Shown in pieces: positions 58,672 through 64,000 of a stretch of 64,000 nt of DNA. Location of the stretch: positions 186,001-250,000 of the forward strand of contig NZ_SWJE01000004.1 in assembly GCF_005144415.1 (NCBI RefSeq), written 5' to 3'. The DNA comes from Trinickia terrae (GTDB lineage: Bacteria; Pseudomonadota; Gammaproteobacteria; Burkholderiales; Burkholderiaceae). Both the position numbers and the translations under genes were made by a program. A model generated the notes under the pieces. The model was not told where the DNA came from. It saw nothing but the letters and a program-made list of their open reading frames with translations, and ran no database searches. How positions within the stretch are numbered: position 1 is the stretch's first letter; every line of letters starts with the position of its first letter.

Positions 58672-59508
58672 ATGACCTTGCCGAACCTGACGTTGGCCGA
58701 CTGCCTGCAGCCGGCTTGGCGCGTGTCGCCGCGCGTGCGCGCGCTCGTGACGACACGCAACGGCGGAGTCAGCGCGCCGCCGTATGGGCGATGGACGCAG
58801 CAGGGCGCCGATGAGCCGGGCGGCTTGAACCTCGGCCTGCATACGGGCGACGATCTTGTCGCCGTCGAGGCCAATCGCGCGCGCTTGCTGTCGCTCGCCG
58901 GCGCGCGCGCGGCGTGGCTCGAGCAGGTGCACGGCAGCGATGTCGTGGCGGCCGGCGACGTGATCGCCGCTGCGGCAAGCGGCGCCGCGCCGGTGCGCGC
59001 CGACGCGAGCGCGACGGCGATGCCCGGCGTCGCGTGCATCGTGATGGTGGCCGATTGCATGCCGGTGCTGCTGTGCGATGAGGCAGGGCGCGCGGTCGGC
59101 GCGGCGCATGCGGGGTGGCGCGGGCTGGCGTCGGGTGTCGTCGAGAAGACGGCGCAGCGCGTTGCCGACCTCGCCGGCGCGAAGCTCGACGAGCTATGCG
59201 CTTACCTTGGGCCAGCGATCGGTCCCGCTGCGTTCGAAGTCGGACCGGATGTGCGTGACGCCTTCATGACGCAAGCCCACTCGAGCGACTGCGATGCCGT
59301 CGTGCGCGCCTTCGCCGACCATCCGCACACGCCCGGCAAGTACCTCGCCGATCTCGCGGCATTGGCCCGCGTCCGGCTTGCGCGCCTGGGCATCACACGC
59401 GTCGCAGGTGGCGATCTGTGCACGGTCGCCGACCGGGAACGCTTCTATTCGTATCGGCGTGACCGCGTGACCGGCCGTATGGCCGCGATGATCTGGCTTG
59501 CCGACTGA
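58672..59508 (+). CDS. pgeF: Laccase-domain peptidoglycan editing factor (YfiH family)
   Basis: A 278 aa protein of the multi-copper-polyphenol-oxidase/LACC1-like fold. The conserved DCMPVLL, AAHAGWRGL and GPAIGPAAFEVG motifs carry the zinc/copper-site residues (Cys in DCMP, His in AHAGW). E. coli YfiH/PgeF removes misincorporated serine from cell-wall precursors; homologues also show purine-nucleoside-cleaving activity. It follows rluD in the expected cluster. Confidence 0.92.
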   Translation: MTLPNLTLADCLQPAWRVSPRVRALVTTRNGGVSAPPYGRWTQQGADEPGGLNLGLHTGDDLVAVEANRARLLSLAGARAAWLEQVHGSDVVAAGDVIAAAASGAAPVRADASATAMPGVACIVMVADCMPVLLCDEAGRAVGAAHAGWRGLASGVVEKTAQRVADLAGAKLDELCAYLGPAIGPAAFEVGPDVRDAFMTQAHSSDCDAVVRAFADHPHTPGKYLADLAALARVRLARLGITRVAGGDLCTVADRERFYSYRRDRVTGRMAAMIWLAD

Positions 59509-59989
59509 TAACGATTTCGTGCTGCCAAATTTTTGCGGACTCTGCAAAACGCATTTACGCAGCGCACCGGCTTAAACCCTCGAGAATAGGCAACCGTCTG
59601 AGTCTGATTGACGGCGGCGGCTTTTGCTGCGACGCGCTGCGTATCGCGACGTCGATGCCAAATCGCGCATGGCCCGCCGATTCGCTGCGCAACAGCCTTT
59701 GTCGATCATGTGGGAAGCCCGTCGGGATTGCCTTGGCGACAGGCTTCGAGAGGCGCTGAAAGGGCACAAAAACGCCTGGCAGGCACCTATCAATCGACAT
59801 GGGGAAAACGATAATTAAAAAACTATCGCACTGCGGCAAAATCGGAATGAAGCATTGACACGCCTTGTCTAGGGGCGCAAGAATGACCCCTCGCAAGGGC
59901 GAGCGTGTCGTAGGTTGCGAGAATTCGCCCGCGTGCGCGAACGCCCGCCTCTCAATCAGTCTTCCGAGACTCTCAGGTCAAACGCGGGT
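59509..59989. other. Long non-coding stretch upstream of phaC
   Basis: About 480 bases. The right half holds the phaC promoter. The left half has several short overlapping frames; the best (ATG 59669, about 49 codons, basic and charged, no ribosome site) is not convincing. No tRNA, repeat or terminator was evident beyond these. Confidence 0.5.
59855..59884 (+). promoter_or_regulatory. Putative phaC promoter
   Basis: A perfect -35 TTGACA (59855-59860) and AAGAAT (59879-59884, 4 of 6) 18 bases apart. The implied leader is about 100 bases. Confidence 0.5.
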
Positions 59990-61918
59990 ATGACTGCATC
60001 AAAAAAATCATCGACTTCCTCTCACACGGATACCTCCTCGGGCCGCGCGCAGCAGCAAGCCGGAACAGGCGCAACCGACATGCGGCAAATGTTCGACGCA
60101 TGGATGAACACGTGGCGCTCGCTTGCGAACCCCGCCGATTGGCAGCAAGCCGGACAGCAAGCTGTCGCTCAGATGGGTGCGATGGGCAATGGCGGGTCGT
60201 TTCCGTTCGCGATGCCGCAGATGCCGTCCATGCCGGCGATGCCGGGAATGCCGAATTTCGGGGGAGCTTCCTTTGGCGAGGCCGCCTCGCAAATGCTGAC
60301 CGGCTTGAAGCTGCCGACCGCGGCTGTGCCGCCGGCGCGCCTGCAGCAGTTGCAGTCCGATTACTCCCGCGATTGCCTCGAACTGCTGAAGCGCGCCAGT
60401 GCAGCGAATGCCACGACGCCTGAGCTCAAGGACCGGCGCTTCAGCGCGGATGCCTGGAAGAGCACGCCGGCTTATGCCTACACGGCAGCCTGGTACCTGC
60501 TCAATGCCCGCTATCTGCAGGAACTCGCCGATGCGGTCGAGACCGACCCGAAGACGCGCGAGCGCATTCGTTTCGCGGTCCAGCAATGGACGGCGGCCGC
60601 CGCGCCCAGCAACTTCTTCGCGCTCAATCCCGAGGCGCAGAAGACCTTGCTCGAAAGCCAGGGCGAGAGCCTGCGGCAAGGCATCCTGAACCTGCTCGCA
60701 GACCTGCAGCGCGGCAAGATTTCCCAGAGCGACGAGTCGCGCTTCGTGGTCGGCAAGAACCTGGCGACGACCGAAGGCGCCGTCGTCTTCGAAAACGATC
60801 TGTTCCAACTGATCCAGTACAAGCCGCGCACGCCGAACGTGTTCGAGCGGCCGTTCCTGATCGTGCCGCCTTGCATCAACAAGTACTACATCCTCGATTT
60901 GCAGCCCGAAAGTTCGCTTGTCGCGCACGCGCTCGACAACGGGCATCAGGTGTACCTGATTTCGTGGCGCAACGCCGATGCTTCGCTGGCAAGCAAGACC
61001 TGGGACGACTACATGGAAGATGGCGTGCTCGCCGCCATCGATGTCGTCAAGCGGGTGAGCGGCCGCGAGCAGCTCAATACGCTCGGCTTTTGCATCGGCG
61101 GCACGATGCTCGCGACGGCGCTCGCCGTGCTGGCCGCGCGCGGCCAGCACCCCGCGGCGTCGATGACGCTGCTCACCGCGATGCTCGACTTCTCGGATAC
61201 CGGCGTGCTCGACGTGTTCGTCGACGAGCCGCACGTGCAGATGCGCGAGCAGACGATCGGCGGCAAGAACGGTACGCCGCCGGGCCTGATGCGCGGCATC
61301 GAGTTCGCCAATGCGTTTTCGTTCCTGCGTCCGAACGACCTCGTATGGAACTACGTCGTCGACAACTACCTGAAGGGCCGCACCCCCGCGCCGTTCGACC
61401 TGCTGTTCTGGAACGGCGATTCGACCAATCTGCCCGGCCCGATGTACGCGTGGTACCTGCGCCATACGTACCTCGAGAATCGCCTGCGCGAGCCGGGCGC
61501 GCTGACCGTGTGCGGCGAATCGGTCGACCTGTCGCGCATCGACGTGCCCACCTTCATCTACGGTTCACGCGAGGACCATATCGTCCCGTGGCAAACGGCT
61601 TATGCCTCCGCGCCGCTCCTCACCGGGCCGCAGCGTTTCGTGCTTGGCGCATCGGGCCATATCGCGGGCGTGATCAATCCGCCGGCCAAGAACAAGCGCA
61701 GCTACTGGGTGGTCGAAAACGAAGAGACGCAGCTGCCAGAGAATCCGGACGAGTGGTTCGGCCTCGCCACTGAAAAACCCGGCAGCTGGTGGCCTGAGTG
61801 GGTCAAGTGGCTCGATCAATATGGCGGCAAGAAAGTGAAGCCGTCGGCGAAGCTCGGATCGGCGGAATTTCCCGTCATCGAGGCGGCGCCGGGGCGTTAC
61901 GTGCAGCAGCGCGACTGA
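59990..61918 (+). CDS. phaC: Class I poly(3-hydroxyalkanoate) synthase PhaC
   Basis: Polymerises 3-hydroxybutyryl-CoA on the surface of PHB granules. The alpha/beta-hydrolase lipase box is GFCIGG, with nucleophile Cys368; the catalytic Asp (GSREDHIVPW region) and His (ASGHIAGV) are present. It has 642 aa with an N-terminal region of about 100 residues that includes a Met/Pro-rich stretch (MPQMPSMPAMPGMPNF, 75-90). The start at 59990 precedes a Ser/Thr-rich leader; an upstream in-frame start at 59915 is unlikely. It is followed by phaA and phaB, the Ralstonia/Burkholderia order. Confidence 0.96.
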   Translation: MTASKKSSTSSHTDTSSGRAQQQAGTGATDMRQMFDAWMNTWRSLANPADWQQAGQQAVAQMGAMGNGGSFPFAMPQMPSMPAMPGMPNFGGASFGEAASQMLTGLKLPTAAVPPARLQQLQSDYSRDCLELLKRASAANATTPELKDRRFSADAWKSTPAYAYTAAWYLLNARYLQELADAVETDPKTRERIRFAVQQWTAAAAPSNFFALNPEAQKTLLESQGESLRQGILNLLADLQRGKISQSDESRFVVGKNLATTEGAVVFENDLFQLIQYKPRTPNVFERPFLIVPPCINKYYILDLQPESSLVAHALDNGHQVYLISWRNADASLASKTWDDYMEDGVLAAIDVVKRVSGREQLNTLGFCIGGTMLATALAVLAARGQHPAASMTLLTAMLDFSDTGVLDVFVDEPHVQMREQTIGGKNGTPPGLMRGIEFANAFSFLRPNDLVWNYVVDNYLKGRTPAPFDLLFWNGDSTNLPGPMYAWYLRHTYLENRLREPGALTVCGESVDLSRIDVPTFIYGSREDHIVPWQTAYASAPLLTGPQRFVLGASGHIAGVINPPAKNKRSYWVVENEETQLPENPDEWFGLATEKPGSWWPEWVKWLDQYGGKKVKPSAKLGSAEFPVIEAAPGRYVQQRD

Positions 61919-62011
61919 ATGCTGCGGCCGGTGAGGCCGGGTCGCGTAGGGATGGGTTTTTAACTGTGCGAGTGGCGGCGCGACGCGCCGCTTGGCTCGG
62001 AGGACTTGGAA

Positions 62012-63193
62012 ATGACTGACGTAGTGATCGTATCGGCTGCCCGCACCGCGGTCGGCAAATTCGGCGGTTCCATCGCGAAGATCGCGGCGCCCGAACTCGG
62101 CGCGACGGTAATCCGCGCGGTGCTCGAGCGCTCCGGCATCAAGCCCGAGCAAGTGAGCGAAGTCATCATGGGGCAGGTATTGGCGGCCGGCTCGGGGCAG
62201 AACCCGGCGCGGCAGTCGCTCATCAAGGCCGGCCTGCCGAGCGCAGTGCCGGGCATGACGATCAACAAGGTGTGCGGCTCGGGCCTGAAGGCCGTGATGC
62301 TGGCAGCCAACGCGATCATCGCGGGCGATTCGGAAATCGTCGTCGCGGGCGGCCAGGAAAACATGAGCGCCGCGCCGCACGTGCTGCTCGGCTCGCGCGA
62401 CGGCTTCCGCATGGGCGATGCGAAGCTGACTGACACGATGATCGTCGACGGCCTGTGGGACGTCTACAACCAGTACCACATGGGCATCACGGCGGAAAAC
62501 GTCGCGAAGGAATACGGCATCACGCGTGAAGAGCAGGACGCGTTCGCGGCGCTGTCGCAGAACAAGGCCGAAGCCGCGCAGAAGGCTGGGCGCTTCGACG
62601 ATGAAATCGTGCCGATCGAAATTCCGCAGAGGAAAGGCGAGCCGCTGCGCTTCGCGACCGACGAGTTCGTGCGCCACGGCGTGACGGCCGAGTCGCTTGC
62701 TGGCCTGAAGCCGGCGTTCACGAAGGAAGGCACGGTGACGGCGGCCAACGCGTCGGGCCTCAACGACGGCGCCGCGGCGGTCGTCGTGATGTCGGCGAAG
62801 AAGGCCGAGGCGCTGGGACTGACGCCGCTCGCGCGCATCAAGGCTTACGCGAGCGCGGGCGTCGACCCGAAGGTGATGGGCATGGGCCCGGTGCCGGCGT
62901 CCAAGCGCTGCCTGGAGCGCGCGGGCTGGTCGGCGTCGGATCTCGACCTGATGGAAATCAACGAAGCGTTCGCAGCGCAGGCGCTCGCCGTGCACAAGCA
63001 GATGGGCTGGGATACGTCGAAGGTCAACGTGAACGGTGGCGCGATCGCGATCGGCCACCCGATCGGGGCGTCCGGCTGCCGGATTCTCGTCACGCTGCTG
63101 CATGAAATGCAAAAGCGGGACGCCAAGCGCGGTCTCGCGTCGCTGTGCATCGGCGGCGGGATGGGCGTGGCGCTCGCAGTGGAACGCGTCTGA
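62012..63193 (+). CDS. phaA: Acetyl-CoA acetyltransferase (beta-ketothiolase) PhaA
   Basis: First enzyme of PHB synthesis, condensing two acetyl-CoA. A 393 aa thiolase with nucleophile Cys88 (KVCGSG), His349 (GHPIGASG) and general-acid Cys379 (LCIGGG). A GGAGG ribosome site lies nine bases before the ATG. It starts about 93 bases after phaC and 58 before phaB. Confidence 0.96.
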   Translation: MTDVVIVSAARTAVGKFGGSIAKIAAPELGATVIRAVLERSGIKPEQVSEVIMGQVLAAGSGQNPARQSLIKAGLPSAVPGMTINKVCGSGLKAVMLAANAIIAGDSEIVVAGGQENMSAAPHVLLGSRDGFRMGDAKLTDTMIVDGLWDVYNQYHMGITAENVAKEYGITREEQDAFAALSQNKAEAAQKAGRFDDEIVPIEIPQRKGEPLRFATDEFVRHGVTAESLAGLKPAFTKEGTVTAANASGLNDGAAAVVVMSAKKAEALGLTPLARIKAYASAGVDPKVMGMGPVPASKRCLERAGWSASDLDLMEINEAFAAQALAVHKQMGWDTSKVNVNGGAIAIGHPIGASGCRILVTLLHEMQKRDAKRGLASLCIGGGMGVALAVERV

Positions 63194-63251
63194 TTCGCGA
63201 ACGAACGGGCGGCGGTTTGCCGCCCCAGACAACGATAATGGAGAGTGATTC

Positions 63252-63992
63252 ATGACTCAGCGTATTGCGTACGTAACTGGCGGGATGGGCGGTATCGGCA
63301 CGAGCATCAGCCAGCGCCTGCTCAAGCAAGGCTTCAAGGTCGTCGTGGGCTGCGGGCCGAATTCGCCGCGCAAGACGAAGTGGCTCGAGCAGCAGAAGGC
63401 GCTCGGCTTCGACTTCATTGCGTCGGAAGGCAACGTCGGCGACTGGGAGTCGACGAAGCTGGCCTTCGAAAAGGTCAAGGCCGAAGTCGGCGAGGTCGAC
63501 GTGCTGGTCAACAACGCGGGCATCACGCGCGACGTCGTGTTCCGCAAGATGACGCATGAAGACTGGACAGCCGTGATCGACACGAACCTGACGAGCCTCT
63601 TCAACGTGACGAAGCAGGTGATCGACGGGATGGTCGAGCGCGGCTTCGGCCGGGTCATCAATATTTCGTCGGTGAACGGCCAGAAGGGCCAGTTCGGCCA
63701 GACCAACTACTCGACGGCCAAGGCCGGCATCCACGGCTTCACGATGGCGCTGGCGCAGGAAGTGGCGACCAAGGGCGTGACAGTCAACACGGTGTCGCCG
63801 GGTTATATCGGCACGGACATGGTGAAGTCGATCCGTCCCGATGTGCTGGAAAAGATCGTTGCGACGATTCCGGTGCGCCGCCTGGGCACGCCGGACGAAA
63901 TCGCATCGATCGTGGCGTGGCTCGCTTCGGACGAATCGGGGTTCTCGACGGGCGCCGATTTCTCGCTGAACGGCGGGCTGCATATGGGCTGA
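63252..63992 (+). CDS. phaB: NADPH-dependent acetoacetyl-CoA reductase PhaB
   Basis: Short-chain dehydrogenase (246 aa) that makes (R)-3-hydroxybutyryl-CoA for PhaC. The cofactor loop GGMGGIG (10-16), NNAG (87-90) and catalytic Ser140, Tyr153 and Lys157 (YSTAK) all match the Ralstonia enzyme's numbering. A GGAG ribosome site precedes the ATG. It completes phaCAB; any phaR beyond it is outside the window. Confidence 0.96.
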   Translation: MTQRIAYVTGGMGGIGTSISQRLLKQGFKVVVGCGPNSPRKTKWLEQQKALGFDFIASEGNVGDWESTKLAFEKVKAEVGEVDVLVNNAGITRDVVFRKMTHEDWTAVIDTNLTSLFNVTKQVIDGMVERGFGRVINISSVNGQKGQFGQTNYSTAKAGIHGFTMALAQEVATKGVTVNTVSPGYIGTDMVKSIRPDVLEKIVATIPVRRLGTPDEIASIVAWLASDESGFSTGADFSLNGGLHMG

Positions 63993-64000
63993 TCCGTGTT

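Noticed and set aside
59608-59818. Short frames upstream of phaC
   Set aside because: They overlap each other, lack ribosome sites and have no recognisable product; the best is about 49 codons from ATG 59669.

Overview
This window is a contiguous piece of core chromosome from a GC-rich betaproteobacterium, most likely Burkholderiaceae (Burkholderia, Paraburkholderia, Trinickia or Caballeronia). The inference rests on gene order (ndk-rlmN-rodZ-like-ispG-hisS-yfgM-bamB-der-hfq-hflX-hflK-hflC-DUF2065-hisZ-purA-phosphoribosyltransferase), a phaC-phaA-phaB operon of class I type, rpoS behind an nlpD-like gene, and protein sequences resembling those of that family. Coding density is high, nearly all genes are intact, and I see no prophage, integron, CRISPR array, complete insertion sequence, rRNA or tRNA. 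The one structural RNA is the 4.5S signal recognition particle RNA.

Layout. 0-8.6 kb (minus strand): penicillin-binding protein 1C and a very large thioester-type alpha-2-macroglobulin, the usual bacterial envelope-defence pair. 8.7-9.6 kb: a MerR regulator overlapping a carboxymuconolactone-decarboxylase-like gene, with a palindromic operator inside a long promoter spacer. 9.6-16.8 kb (minus): MATE exporter, ArnT-like membrane glycosyltransferase, rpmE2 (L31 type B), an MtfA-like metallopeptidase, a second MerR regulator, rho and trxA. 17.2-22.1 kb (plus): ffs, dnaX, ybaB, recR (a replication and recombination cluster) and a CaiB/BaiF CoA-transferase, which converges on a quinone oxidoreductase gene. 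23.3-27.8 kb (plus): surE, pcm, nlpD-like and rpoS (the classical stationary-phase block), followed by a PolB-type 3'-5' exonuclease. 27.8-31.7 kb: endonuclease/exonuclease/phosphatase-family protein, rlmD, Bax-inhibitor-1 family protein and ndk. 31.8-48.3 kb (plus): the long rlmN to purA housekeeping run covering rRNA/tRNA modification, isoprenoid synthesis, tRNA charging, outer-membrane assembly (BamB), ribosome assembly (Der), RNA chaperone (Hfq), membrane protease control (HflX/K/C), histidine and purine synthesis. 48.5-59.5 kb: kup, tex, a glutamine-rich secreted protein, a YdcH-type small protein, a DinG-like helicase, bamD, rluD and pgeF. 60-64 kb: phaC, phaA and phaB, the complete poly-3-hydroxybutyrate pathway from acetyl-CoA.

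No clearly new biological system is present. The observations most worth checking are: a pair of imperfect 16-bp tandem repeats between a MerR gene and mtfA that look like a transposon-end relic; two diverged copies of a roughly 65-bp GC-rich intergenic repeat placed directly after rpoS and hflX; three genes (dnaX, surE and the 53-kb secreted protein) whose -10 box sits 6-7 bases before the ATG, predicting leaderless transcripts; the palindromic MerR operator; an insertion of about 50 residues just before the Walker A motif of the DinG-like helicase; and a Q-rich repeat protein of unknown function.
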